Shown here: piece after piece, positions 42,308 through 50,651 of the stretch | Numbering within the stretch: position 1 is the first letter of the stretch | Layout: every line of letters begins with the position of its first letter | NCBI RefSeq assembly: GCF_026385485.1 | Contig: NZ_JANIDX010000009.1 | Location: 1-55,323, forward strand | Source of the DNA: Bombella pollinis | GTDB lineage: Bacteria; Pseudomonadota; Alphaproteobacteria; Acetobacterales; Acetobacteraceae | Length of the DNA: 55,323 nucleotides | Direction of reading: 5' to 3' | Notes under the pieces: model-generated | Database searches by the model: none | The model's input: the letters and a program-made list of their open reading frames with translations, nothing else | Told to the model about the DNA's origin: nothing | Program-made: the position numbers and the translations under genes

Positions 42308-43060
42308 ATGGCTGTAACCAAGCTTGTTCTGGTTCGTCACGGCGAGAGCCAGTGGAACCAAGAAAACCGCTTTACCGGTTGGTATGACGTAGATTTGTCC
42401 GAAAAAGGACGCAGCGAAGCCAAAGCAGCGGGCGAACTCCTGCGTAAGGAGGGTTATTCCTTCGACTTCGCTTATACATCCGTTCTAAAACGCGCAATCC
42501 ATACATTATGGAACATTCTTGATGGTGTGGACCAAGCATGGCTCCCTGTTGAGAAAAACTGGCGTCTTAATGAGCGTCACTATGGTGCGCTCCAAGGGCT
42601 GAACAAAGCCGAGACCGCCAAGAAATATGGCGATGAGCAAGTTAAGCAATGGCGTCGCGGTTTTGCTGTTACCCCCCCTGCGCTGGAGCGGTCTGACGAG
42701 CGTTTCCCCGGCCATGACCCACGCTACGCTCATCTTAGCCCTAATGAGCTTCCCACCACAGAGAGCCTCGCCCTCACCATTGAGCGCGTTATCCCTTATT
42801 GGGAGAAGAGCATTCTACCCCGTATCAAAAAAGGTGAAAAGGTCATCATCGCAGCCCACGGGAACTCCCTGCGCGCGCTGGTGAAATATCTGGATAACAT
42901 GACAGAGGATGAAATCCTCAACCTGAACATCCCCACCGGTGTGCCTTTGGTTTATGAGTTCGATGAGAACTTTAAGCCTGTGAAGCATTATTACCTCGGC
43001 GATGCAGAAGAAATCGCCGCTAAGGCTGCTGCCGTAGCTAACCAGGGTAAGGCTAAGTAA
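42308..43060 (+). CDS. gpmA: 2,3-bisphosphoglycerate-dependent phosphoglycerate mutase
   Basis: GpmA, 250 residues, interconverts 3- and 2-phosphoglycerate in glycolysis. LVRHGESQWN holds the phosphorylated His (about 11), NERHYGALQG the second site, and AAHGNSLRALVKYL the second His. AAGGAG precedes the ATG. It is well expressed in type, with a terminator 24 bases after the stop. Confidence 0.96.
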   Translation: MAVTKLVLVRHGESQWNQENRFTGWYDVDLSEKGRSEAKAAGELLRKEGYSFDFAYTSVLKRAIHTLWNILDGVDQAWLPVEKNWRLNERHYGALQGLNKAETAKKYGDEQVKQWRRGFAVTPPALERSDERFPGHDPRYAHLSPNELPTTESLALTIERVIPYWEKSILPRIKKGEKVIIAAHGNSLRALVKYLDNMTEDEILNLNIPTGVPLVYEFDENFKPVKHYYLGDAEEIAAKAAAVANQGKAK

Positions 43061-43084
43061 GCTTCTGGCTTTACTTTGCTAAAG

Positions 43085-43114
43085 AAGGGGACGGTTTTTA
43101 GCCGTCCCTTTTTT
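43085..43114 (+). terminator. Intrinsic terminator after gpmA
   Basis: AAGGGGACGG pairs with CCGTCCCTTT around a 7-base loop, followed by a run of T. Confidence 0.9.
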
Positions 43115-43185
43115 ATATTGTTAGCTGACGCATAGGCTGCTCTACAATAAATAAAATGGTGAAACTTTTTCATGAGAAAGGAATC

Positions 43186-43677
43186 ATGATGTTTGGAGTT
43201 AGAAGAACAGAAGACGATAAAATTGCTTCTGTTAATATTTATCTAGAGGCATGGAAAAGAGTCATTGATACACAAGAACATTTTAACGATATTAGTATGC
43301 GCGTAAGAGGATTACTCGGAACTTGTTTTTCAGCTCTTTTCTTATTCGCTGCTTACCTGTTGAAAGATTCAGATATAAATAATGAAAAATATATTATAAT
43401 TTCTATATTATTTTTTTATGTTATCATTGCTCTTAGCTGTCTCTTTGCAGAAAAATGGTACAGAAACTTTCTTATTAGTGCAGTAAAAGTTGGAGAAGAT
43501 ATTGAAGAGAAGCTAAAAACCTATGGCTACGAGGCAATACAACTTACAACACAAATTAGTTGTGATGATAAAAACAAAAAAATTAATAGCCAATGGTTCT
43601 TTAGATTATTTTATTTTTTTCAAATATTCCTCCCGATTTGTGTGATTTGTTTGTTATTTTTCAAGAATAAAGTATAA
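43186..43677 (+). CDS. Three-helix membrane protein, unknown (RipA/SLATT-like layout)
   Basis: A 163-residue protein with strongly AT-rich codons unlike its neighbours. A cytoplasmic N-terminus (1-38) is followed by two close hydrophobic helices (42-59 and 69-88), a charged helical stretch (89-135, with KWYRNFLISAVKVGEDIEEK) and a third helix (138-158). This arrangement recalls SLATT and RipA-family membrane proteins, but I cannot confirm family membership. AAAGGA lies 3 bases before ATG 43186, with another ATG right after it. No partner nuclease, cyclase or reverse transcriptase is adjacent. Likely horizontally acquired. Confidence 0.65.
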   Translation: MMFGVRRTEDDKIASVNIYLEAWKRVIDTQEHFNDISMRVRGLLGTCFSALFLFAAYLLKDSDINNEKYIIISILFFYVIIALSCLFAEKWYRNFLISAVKVGEDIEEKLKTYGYEAIQLTTQISCDDKNKKINSQWFFRLFYFFQIFLPICVICLLFFKNKV

Positions 43678-43825
43678 TATATATAAAACTCATGATAGCC
43701 AAACAAATCACAATATAACTTTTCAAGCGCTAGCAATGGAAAGATGACCATCATAATATCCGTGCTAGAGCTATTTAACAATTGCCACACATCTTAGAAA
43801 TATACTAGCAAAAAAAACCGACTCT

Positions 43826-44231
43826 TTAGTAGGAGGATAATTCGATCAGATTCCCATCGGGATCACGACAATAAACGGAGGAAATTTTCCCACGAGCTCC
43901 CTCTTTTATTACAGGTCCACATTCAATCTTTACGTTATGATGTGTCAGATGCTTTACAACATCATCTGCAGACAGACTGACGAGGAAACACAGATCTGCT
44001 GTTCCCTCAAGGGGATGTCTCGCTGTAAACCAGTCTTCTTGCGATATATCCTTCTGTCTAAGATTTATTTTCTGATTACCAAAGAAAAGTATATTTTTCG
44101 CACGCCACTTTTTTTGAAACAATCTTCTTCCCACACATTTCAAGAATATTTGAATACCAATCAAACGATACATCAATATCATTAACATTCAGAACAAGAT
44201 GATCAATCGCTTCAACAAATAAAGTAGGCAT
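43826..44231 (-). pseudogene. VOC/glyoxalase-family gene broken by a frameshift
   Basis: ATG 44231, after GGAG, opens a VOC protein (MPTLFVEAIDHLVLNVNDID). At an A7 run (T7 at 44109-44115 on the plus strand) the frame is lost and stops 8 codons later. The other frame continues in full VOC register: LFFGNQKINLRQ, ARHPLEGTADLCFLVS, and a proper end CRDPDGNLIELSSY. Removing one A restores a ~135-residue enzyme. Metal-site elements DHLVLNV and the terminal Glu remain. It is either a real pseudogene, slippage-controlled expression, or a sequencing error. Confidence 0.8.
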
Positions 44232-44818
44232 GGTCTATCTCCATGTTCATGCTGCGACTGCGTGATAACAGGAAGCGGACGAAAAGCTTTCGCTAACCCC
44301 GAAATAGCTAGACATCCAATTCTATACCATTTTGCCAATAATATAACAAACTGCGACCAAAAAATAGACTTTTCTAGCCTGCGCCAGAGAAACATCTAAA
44401 TATGGCTTAATTAATAATGTATTCTCTTTTCTACTTACTTTGTACCTGAGCAGCTATAGTTTCGATCCATTAAGCAGTACTCTGATAACTAATCCCTCTT
44501 TACTATGAAGCTTCTCTTAGGGTTGAAACGTTTTATAACAATATCGGTAAGCATTTTCCCTCTATAGCCGAGCTATTACCCACACAACTACCCATATTTT
44601 CCTATCATTAAATATCACTTCATGTCACAATCTGTCACATTCTGACGTTTATTTTTGGCTGTTTTCTAAGAAGCGAGATAACAGAGCGCGCGCGAATCTG
44701 CCCGCAGAGAAACAGATTAATTGTGAGAGAGCGCAGAAAAATTGGGGGCCTCGCTGGGGGCCTCAAAAAGGGGAGATAATCTATTTTTGAGGTGTTCTTT
44801 GCTATTTTCTAGGAACCG
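44232..44818. other. AT-rich gap between VOC pseudogene and tRNA-Ser
   Basis: 587 bases with no supported gene. The right part holds the paired TGGGGGCCTC repeats. An imperfect direct repeat, CTGTTTTCTAAGAAGCG near 44659 and CTATTTTCTAGGAACCG near 44802, also lies here. Confidence 0.5.
44743..44764. repeat. Paired TGGGGGCCTC repeats near tRNA-Ser, integrase-arm-like
   Basis: TGGGGGCCTC occurs at 44743 and again at 44755, 12 bases apart, 55 bases from the tRNA 3' end. Short tandem TGGGGGC-type repeats are common upstream of tRNA-linked tyrosine integrase genes. No integrase is present here. Confidence 0.4.
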
Positions 44819-44911
44819 TGGCGGAGGGGATGGGATTCGAACCCACGATACGGGAGTTACCCGTATAACGGTTTAGCAAACCGCCGCCTTCAGCCTCTCG
44901 GCCACCCCTCC
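44819..44911 (-). tRNA. tRNA-Ser (anticodon GCT)
   Basis: A class II tRNA on the minus strand: acceptor GGAGGGG, anticodon loop TTTGCTAAA region giving GCT, long variable arm, T-arm GTGGGTTCGAATCCCAT and encoded CCA. tRNA-Ser genes are common integration sites. Confidence 0.95.
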
Positions 44912-44949
44912 GCTATAAACGGTTTTTACACGGCGTTTGCAGAACTGTT

Positions 44950-44986
44950 TGTAGGGGGAAACGCGCGTGACGTAAAGCCCCCTACA
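44950..44986 (-). terminator. Hairpin after gatB
   Basis: TGTAGGGGG and CCCCCTACA form a perfect 9-pair stem with a 19-base loop, between gatB and tRNA-Ser on the minus strand. There is no T tract, so termination is likely but unproven. Confidence 0.55.
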
Positions 44987-45003
44987 CCATTCTTTTTACG
45001 ATT

Positions 45004-46464
45004 TTATGAAGCTAAAAGTTTCTTCAGCAGCTCATTAACCATGGCCGGGTTAGCTTTGCCTTTCATGGCTTTCATCGTTTGCCCAACAAAGAAGCCAAAG
45101 AGCTTATCTTTGCCGCTCTTATATTCAGCAACTTTATCCGCATTAGCTGCTAAAATCTCGCTAATTGCCGCTTCAATCGCGCCTGTATCCGTCACTTGGC
45201 GGAGGCCCTTACGGTCCACAATGGCGGAAGGTTTATCACCTGTCTCCACCATATCTTCGAGAACCTCTTTTGCGATTTTCCCGTTAATGGTGGAATCACT
45301 TATCAAGGCAAGAAGCTCACGCAATGATTCAGCAGAGACCGGGCTATTCTCAATCGTCCGGCCTGTTCGATTCAATGCTGCGAAGAAATCACCCAGAATC
45401 CAGTTTGTCGCCAAGCGTGCATCTGCCCCGCGTGCCACTGTCTCGTAAAAGTCCGCTACAGATTGTTCAGCCGTCAGAACGCCCGATTCATAGCGAGAGA
45501 CGCCGTATTCTTTCTCCAGCCGTGCGCGCTTATCCTCTGGCAATTCTGGCAGAGCCGCCTTCAGCTCATCCACCCAAGATTGCTCTAGCACCAAAGGCAG
45601 GAGGTCCGGCTCTGGGAAGTAGCGGTAATCATGCGCATCTTCCTTGGTCCGCAGAGAGCGCGTCTCGCCCTTTACATGGTCAAAAAGGCGGGTCTCTTGG
45701 TCAATTTCCCCACCAGATTCCCACACATCAACCTGACGCTGCGCTTCAACTTCAATCGCCTGCATGACAAAGCGTACGGAGTTCACATTCTTAATCTCGC
45801 AGCGCGTGCGATAGCCCTCTTCCCCTTCACGCCGGACAGAGACATTGACATCCGCGCGCATGGAGCCTTCCTCCATATTGCCATCGCATGTCCCCAAATA
45901 ACGCAGAATCTGCCGTAATTTGCGGATATACGCACCGGCTTCTTCTGGGGAGCGAATATCGGGCTCACTCACAATCTCCATCAACGCCACACCAGCACGG
46001 TTGAGGTCGATGAAAGACCGTGTCGGGTCTTGGTCGTGAATGGACTTCCCGGCATCTTGCTCCATATGCATCCGGGTCACGCCGATATGCCGGGTTTCAC
46101 CATCGGCTAGCTCGATCTCGACAGTGCCCTTCCCCACGATTGGATGCTCAAACTGGCTAATTTGATAGCCTGTCGGCAAATCCGCATAGAAGTAATTCTT
46201 CCGGTCAAAGCGACTGAAAAGATTAATCTGCGCTCGCAAGCCGAGCCCTGTCCGTACCGCTTGGGCTACGCACTCACGGTTCAAGACAGGCAGCATACCA
46301 GGGAAGCCCGCATCAATCAGGCTAACATGGCTGTTAGGCTCCCCGCCATAGGAGGCAGAGGCCCCAGAAAATAACTTCGCTTGGCTTACAATCTGGGCGT
46401 GGACCTCCAACCCGATGACCACTTCCCATGCACCAGTTTCACCAGTGATTCGATACGCGCTCAT
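45004..46464 (-). CDS. gatB: Asp-tRNA(Asn)/Glu-tRNA(Gln) amidotransferase subunit B
   Basis: GatB, 486 residues, binds the mischarged tRNA and activates its Glu or Asp with ATP. It opens WEVVIGLEVHAQI and carries LFSGASASYGGEPN, DLPTGYQISQFEHPI, the tail YqeY-like domain and the end AMKGKANPAMVNELL. Its ATG overlaps the gatA stop by 4 bases. Confidence 0.97.
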   Translation of the reverse strand: MSAYRITGETGAWEVVIGLEVHAQIVSQAKLFSGASASYGGEPNSHVSLIDAGFPGMLPVLNRECVAQAVRTGLGLRAQINLFSRFDRKNYFYADLPTGYQISQFEHPIVGKGTVEIELADGETRHIGVTRMHMEQDAGKSIHDQDPTRSFIDLNRAGVALMEIVSEPDIRSPEEAGAYIRKLRQILRYLGTCDGNMEEGSMRADVNVSVRREGEEGYRTRCEIKNVNSVRFVMQAIEVEAQRQVDVWESGGEIDQETRLFDHVKGETRSLRTKEDAHDYRYFPEPDLLPLVLEQSWVDELKAALPELPEDKRARLEKEYGVSRYESGVLTAEQSVADFYETVARGADARLATNWILGDFFAALNRTGRTIENSPVSAESLRELLALISDSTINGKIAKEVLEDMVETGDKPSAIVDRKGLRQVTDTGAIEAAISEILAANADKVAEYKSGKDKLFGFFVGQTMKAMKGKANPAMVNELLKKLLAS

Positions 46465-47948
46465 GCTGATACCCCTGCATGGATAGTAGGACGATGGGTA
46501 AAAGATGCTGCTTTCTCCAAAACGGAGCCCGCAGCTAAGAGTGTTTCTTCATCAAAGAAGCGACCAATTAACTGCAAGCCAAGTGGCACGCCGTGGCTAT
46601 CCAACCCTACAGGCACGGATAAAGCAGGCACACCGGCCATGCTAGCAGGCACGGTAAAGACGTCATTAAGGTACATCTGCACGGGGTCAGTTGGTTTTTC
46701 ATCCCATGCAAAAGCCCCAGAAGGTGCCGTTGGGGCGAGGATGACATCTACCTTTTCGTAAGCCTGCAAGAAGTCCCGCTGTAACAAGGTACGAACCTTT
46801 TGCGCGCGCAGATAATACGCATCATAATAGCCGGAGGACAGCACATAAGTACCCAGCAGGATACGGCGTTTTACTTCCTCACCAAAGCCCGCTGCACGCG
46901 TTGCTTCATAAAGAGCATCCAGTGACGCCCCCGTTACGCGCTCACCAAAACGCACACCATCATACCGCGCAAGGTTGGAGGATGCCTCCGCCAAAGCTGC
47001 AATATAATAAGCTGGGAGGCCATATTGTGTATGTGGCAGAGACATATCGACAATCTCGGCCCCTGCCTCTTTAAGCCAGGCAATCCCTTGGTCCCAAACA
47101 GCAGCAATCTCAGCAGGGAGGCCATCAATCCGATATTCTTTCGGAATCCCCACCTTTAGGCCCTTCACGCCTCGCCCCAAGGCCGCCTCATAATGTGGGA
47201 CGGGTTTATCCACACTTGTAGAATCTTTTGGGTCGAACCCTGCCATAGATTCCAACAAAATAGCGCAATCTTGTAGGTTACGCGCCATCGGGCCTGCTTG
47301 GTCTAAAGAGCTTGCAAAGGCGATGGTCCCAAAGCGGGAGCAACGGCCATAAGTCGGCTTAATCCCTGCAATACCGCAAAAAGCCGCAGGCTGGCGGATG
47401 GAACCGCCCGTATCCGTCCCAGTAGCCCCAAGAACCAACCCCGCCGCCACTGCTGCGGCAGAACCACCAGAGGACCCACCGGGCACTAACTTCGCTGTGG
47501 AACCACGCCGTTGCCATGGATTCACCACCCCGCCAAAAGCGGATGTTAGGTTGGTGGAACCCATAGCGAACTCATCAAGATTCAGCTTACCAAGAGAGAT
47601 AGCTCCATCCTGCTTGAGGTTAGCTGTCACCGTACTCTCATAAGGGGGGACGAAATTATCAAGGATTTTACTCGCAGCCGTTGTGCGGACATCCTTGGTG
47701 GCAAAAAGGTCTTTCAAACCGATTGGCAGGCCACATAAAGGCCCCCCTTCCCCTTTTGCTAAAGCAGCATCTGCCTCCTTCGCGGCAATGCGCGCTTGCT
47801 CTGGCGTACGGGTGATGAAGCTATTCAGCCCATCATCAAGGCGTTCAATAGCCTCAATATGAGCATCGACCAATTCCACAGCGGAAATCTTGCGGGCGCG
47901 CAAAGCATCCCGTGCGGATGCTAATGTGTAATCAAACAGGCTGCTCAT
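46461..47948 (-). CDS. gatA: Asp-tRNA(Asn)/Glu-tRNA(Gln) amidotransferase subunit A
   Basis: GatA, 495 residues, is the amidase that releases ammonia from glutamine. The amidase signature is plain: catalytic Lys in LPIGLKDLFATK, and PGGSSGGSAAAVAAG followed by TDTGGSIRQPAAFCG with the cis-Ser and Ser nucleophile. It overlaps gatC by one base and gatB by four. Confidence 0.97.
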   Translation of the reverse strand: MSSLFDYTLASARDALRARKISAVELVDAHIEAIERLDDGLNSFITRTPEQARIAAKEADAALAKGEGGPLCGLPIGLKDLFATKDVRTTAASKILDNFVPPYESTVTANLKQDGAISLGKLNLDEFAMGSTNLTSAFGGVVNPWQRRGSTAKLVPGGSSGGSAAAVAAGLVLGATGTDTGGSIRQPAAFCGIAGIKPTYGRCSRFGTIAFASSLDQAGPMARNLQDCAILLESMAGFDPKDSTSVDKPVPHYEAALGRGVKGLKVGIPKEYRIDGLPAEIAAVWDQGIAWLKEAGAEIVDMSLPHTQYGLPAYYIAALAEASSNLARYDGVRFGERVTGASLDALYEATRAAGFGEEVKRRILLGTYVLSSGYYDAYYLRAQKVRTLLQRDFLQAYEKVDVILAPTAPSGAFAWDEKPTDPVQMYLNDVFTVPASMAGVPALSVPVGLDSHGVPLGLQLIGRFFDEETLLAAGSVLEKAASFTHRPTIHAGVSA

Positions 47949-48235
47949 TATTCCACCACCTTCGGCACGGTATAAAAGGGACCTTCACGCTCCGGTGCGT
48001 TGGAGAGGACGGCTTCTGGGCAATTTCCATCCGTTACTTTGTCATCACGCAAGCGTGGCTGAGCCAAACCCGTGCCGACCATCGGGGGGACATCTGTAAT
48101 ATCAACCTCATTGAGATGATCGACCCAACCGATAATTCCCTGCATTTCTTTCTGATGAGCTTGTAGCTCCTCCTCAGAAAGACCAATTCTTGCCAGTCTG
48201 GCCATTTTTGCCACTGTTTTCACGTCAAGCGACAT
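47948..48235 (-). CDS. gatC: Asp-tRNA(Asn)/Glu-tRNA(Gln) amidotransferase subunit C
   Basis: GatC, 95 residues, wraps around GatA and GatB. It begins SLDVKTVAKMARLARIGLSE and has the end of family pattern NAPEREGPFYTVPKVVE. First gene of the gatC-gatA-gatB unit; divergent from ruvX with 65 bases between. Confidence 0.95.
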   Translation of the reverse strand: MSLDVKTVAKMARLARIGLSEEELQAHQKEMQGIIGWVDHLNEVDITDVPPMVGTGLAQPRLRDDKVTDGNCPEAVLSNAPEREGPFYTVPKVVE

Positions 48236-48300
48236 GTATAGTCCCGTCCACCAATATCGTTACGTTAGCCTCAAGCTATGAGAGAGCATACCCTCTTGCC

Positions 48301-48768
48301 ATGACACTATTCAATCCACACGCGCTACGCAATCAGCTTCAACCTTCACAATCTGTTCTGGGGATAGACCCTGGCAGTAAGCAGATAGGCCTTGCTCTGT
48401 CTGACATATCGCTCATGCTGGCCTCGCCGCTTACCATTGTGGTGCGAAAAAAACTTAAACAGATGCTGCCAATCTTTCAGGAATTATGCACCCAGCACGC
48501 AATAGGGGGAATCGTTGTCGGCCTTCCCCTCTCCCTTGATGGCAGCTTCGGCCCTGCTGCTCGTGCTGCTCATGATTGGGCAAAAGATTTGAGCGAGCGT
48601 CTTAATATACCTACTTGCTTATGGGATGAGCGGCTCTCCTCCAGTGCTGTAAATCGCTTTTTGATTCAAGAAGCCGATATGAGCCGTAAAAAACGCGGAG
48701 ACGTGATCGATAAAATGGCCGCAGCCTACATGTTGCAAGGCTGGTTGGATGCCACGATAGCCTCTTAA
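48301..48768 (+). CDS. ruvX: Putative pre-16S rRNA nuclease / Holliday junction resolvase (YqgF/RuvX)
   Basis: A 155-residue RNase H-fold nuclease. LGIDPGSKQIGLALSD holds the first catalytic Asp, GIVVGLPLSLDGSFGP the glycine-rich block, and WDERLSSSAVNRFL the Asp-Glu motif, with DVIDKMAAAYMLQG the last Asp. It matures the 5' end of 16S rRNA and may resolve junctions. The frame is open upstream, but the family length fixes ATG 48301. Confidence 0.93.
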   Translation: MTLFNPHALRNQLQPSQSVLGIDPGSKQIGLALSDISLMLASPLTIVVRKKLKQMLPIFQELCTQHAIGGIVVGLPLSLDGSFGPAARAAHDWAKDLSERLNIPTCLWDERLSSSAVNRFLIQEADMSRKKRGDVIDKMAAAYMLQGWLDATIAS

Positions 48769-48782
48769 TATATCTTACCCAC

Positions 48783-48815
48783 AAAAAAGAGGGCCACATG
48801 CTCCATGCGGCCCCC
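48783..48815 (-). terminator. Intrinsic terminator after gfo (minus strand)
   Basis: GGGCCGCATG and CATGTGGCCC pair with one mismatch around GAG, followed on the minus strand by TCTTTTTTGT. It serves the gfo gene. Confidence 0.82.
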
Positions 48816-48842
48816 TCCTCATCAGAGCGTCTTAAAGGACGA

Positions 48843-50087
48843 TCAGATGGTCTTACGCCAGTCACCCCAATCAGTGGAGACAGGGCGACTACCAGAGTTA
48901 GCAGACTGATACATAGCTTGAATCAAGCGTACATCCTGCATGCCTTCTTCACCCGTTGCAGCGAGCGGTGTGTTATTAGCTACGCTGATGGCTAGATGGT
49001 CTAGCTGAGCGGAGAATTGGTTCAATGCTGGGATGGTGAACATCGGTGTGGACCATGTTTGTGTATCCCCACTTGTGCAGTGGCTTACGCTGTTACACCA
49101 ATAGCTTGTTGCAGGATCCATCCGCAGGGAGGCTTCTGTCCCTTGCAGGTTAAAGCGGGACATCGCATTGACGTTAAAGGAGGCACTACCATGTGCCACC
49201 GCGCCAGAGCGATACCGCATGATCCAAACGATTGTCTCGTCAATCTCACGGAACATCGGGTCAGATGGCGGCATGATTGTGGCCTGAACCTCAATCGGAT
49301 CCTCATCCAGCATGTAACGAGAGCCGTTCACCCCGTAAATACCGAGGTCCATCAGCGCACCACCGCCAGATAGCGCGCGTGTTAGACGCCACTGGTAGGT
49401 AGGATCGGTCGGGTCGGTATTATCGCCGTTATCTGTGCTGATAATCTGTGGCTTACCGATGCTGGTGCGTGCCAGCTCAATAGCTTTATGTGTAACGGGG
49501 TCGAAGTGGCAACGATAGCCAATCATCAGCTTCTTGCCAGCTTTCTTACCAGCGTTAATCATACGCTGACATTCTTCCACCGTGACAGCCATTGGCTTTT
49601 CACACAGCACATGCTTGCCTGCGCGGAAAGAACGCTCCGTAAAATCAGCATGCAGGGAGTTCGGCAGAATGATGTACACGGCATCAACTTCCGGGTCCTG
49701 CGCGATTTTATCGAACGTGTCGTATGTATAGAGGTGAGATTCCTCAATACCATAATGTTTGCCAAGACGGCGTGCCTTCTCGATGTCACCGCTGACAAGA
49801 GCTGTAACCTTCGCATATTCACACTCTGCAAAAGCAGGCAGAATCTGGTTCACAGCATATTTGCCAAGGCCAACAATGGCGTAACCAAACTTACGCGGGC
49901 CGTCATTCAGCGGGCGAAGAAGATTCGGATAAGGACGTTTCCCCAAACCAGCCGGCGGAGCTGGGAAACCAAGAGACTGCGCCACAGCGGAGCTTGCCCC
50001 CCCTGCTACGATGGAAGCCCCAAGGGCGCCCAAAACATGCCGACGGCCTGTATTGACCGATTTTTTGGATGATGAATGAGCATTCAT
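48843..50087 (-). CDS. gfo: Glucose-fructose oxidoreductase, Tat-exported
   Basis: A 414-residue periplasmic enzyme close in pattern to Zymomonas mobilis GFOR, which oxidises glucose to gluconolactone while reducing fructose to sorbitol with tightly bound NADP. A Tat signal (GRRHVLGALGASIVAG, cut near AVAQ) is followed by a Pro-rich arm, FGYAIVGLGKYAVNQILP, HVLCEKPMAV with the catalytic Lys, GYRCHFDP, and GGGALMDLGIYG. The Zymomonas enzyme gives osmoprotection through sorbitol. GAGAGG lies upstream of ATG 50087. A terminator follows the stop. Confidence 0.93.
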   Translation of the reverse strand: MNAHSSSKKSVNTGRRHVLGALGASIVAGGASSAVAQSLGFPAPPAGLGKRPYPNLLRPLNDGPRKFGYAIVGLGKYAVNQILPAFAECEYAKVTALVSGDIEKARRLGKHYGIEESHLYTYDTFDKIAQDPEVDAVYIILPNSLHADFTERSFRAGKHVLCEKPMAVTVEECQRMINAGKKAGKKLMIGYRCHFDPVTHKAIELARTSIGKPQIISTDNGDNTDPTDPTYQWRLTRALSGGGALMDLGIYGVNGSRYMLDEDPIEVQATIMPPSDPMFREIDETIVWIMRYRSGAVAHGSASFNVNAMSRFNLQGTEASLRMDPATSYWCNSVSHCTSGDTQTWSTPMFTIPALNQFSAQLDHLAISVANNTPLAATGEEGMQDVRLIQAMYQSANSGSRPVSTDWGDWRKTI

Positions 50088-50539
50088 TTAAGTACATCCT
50101 CTCCACTTAACAACGGCTCCGCACAATTACGAAACCTAACGACAAGCAGGCTAGCTTCACTATTACCTGCCTTCTGCCGAGGAAGTTAAAGCTGCTCAGA
50201 AGGGCTTGGCAATCACCCCTTGTTACGGAATATCTCCGTTTACGATATAGAAATATAAGAAAAATCTATTACACTCATAAAGTTATTATTTTACAGAGCG
50301 TTATAACCAGCCTCACAAAGGTTTTATTTTTCACTCCATTAGCAAGTTATAGATGAATTGCATTTTAATCATGGCACACCCCTCACAACCCCACGCCGCA
50401 TCTTTAAAAACATAACAGCTTCTGGGTAAGGATAATCACCCCATCACGAGAATAGGTCATCATGGCACAGCAGAGGTCCCACAAAGGACCAGTCCCAACT
50501 AAAAACATCAATTTTTCAAGGAGATAATCACCAGAGGGG
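50088..50539. other. Upstream region of gfo, no gene recognised
   Basis: 452 AT-rich bases between gfo and tRNA-Val. It should hold the gfo promoter. A 21-codon ORF at 50462-50527 is possible but has only a weak ribosome-binding site. Confidence 0.5.
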
Positions 50540-50614
50540 TGGTGGGCGCAACAGGGATTGAACCTGTGACCCCTACCATGTCAAGGTAGTGCTCTACCGC
50601 TGAGCTATGCGCCC
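50540..50614 (-). tRNA. tRNA-Val (anticodon GAC)
   Basis: Acceptor GGGCGCA, D-arm GCTCAGCGGTAGAGC, anticodon loop CTTGACATG giving GAC, T-arm ACAGGTTCAATCCCTGT, discriminator A and encoded CCA. Confidence 0.95.
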
Positions 50615-50651
50615 CGCCTGGTGTAAGAGGGTATTTACCTTGCCCTATAAG

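Noticed and set aside
44189..44395. 68-codon minus ORF over the VOC start
   Set aside because: It is a shadow of the VOC start region in another frame.
44655..44815. Imperfect direct repeat CTGTTTTCTAAG/CTATTTTCTAGG as att sites
   Set aside because: Too divergent and neither copy includes the tRNA end, so it does not prove integration.
50462..50527. 21-codon ORF before tRNA-Val
   Set aside because: Weak ribosome-binding site and no other support.
50607..50651. N-terminal extension of the N-formylglutamate amidohydrolase
   Set aside because: It would begin inside tRNA-Val; ATG 50652 is adequate.
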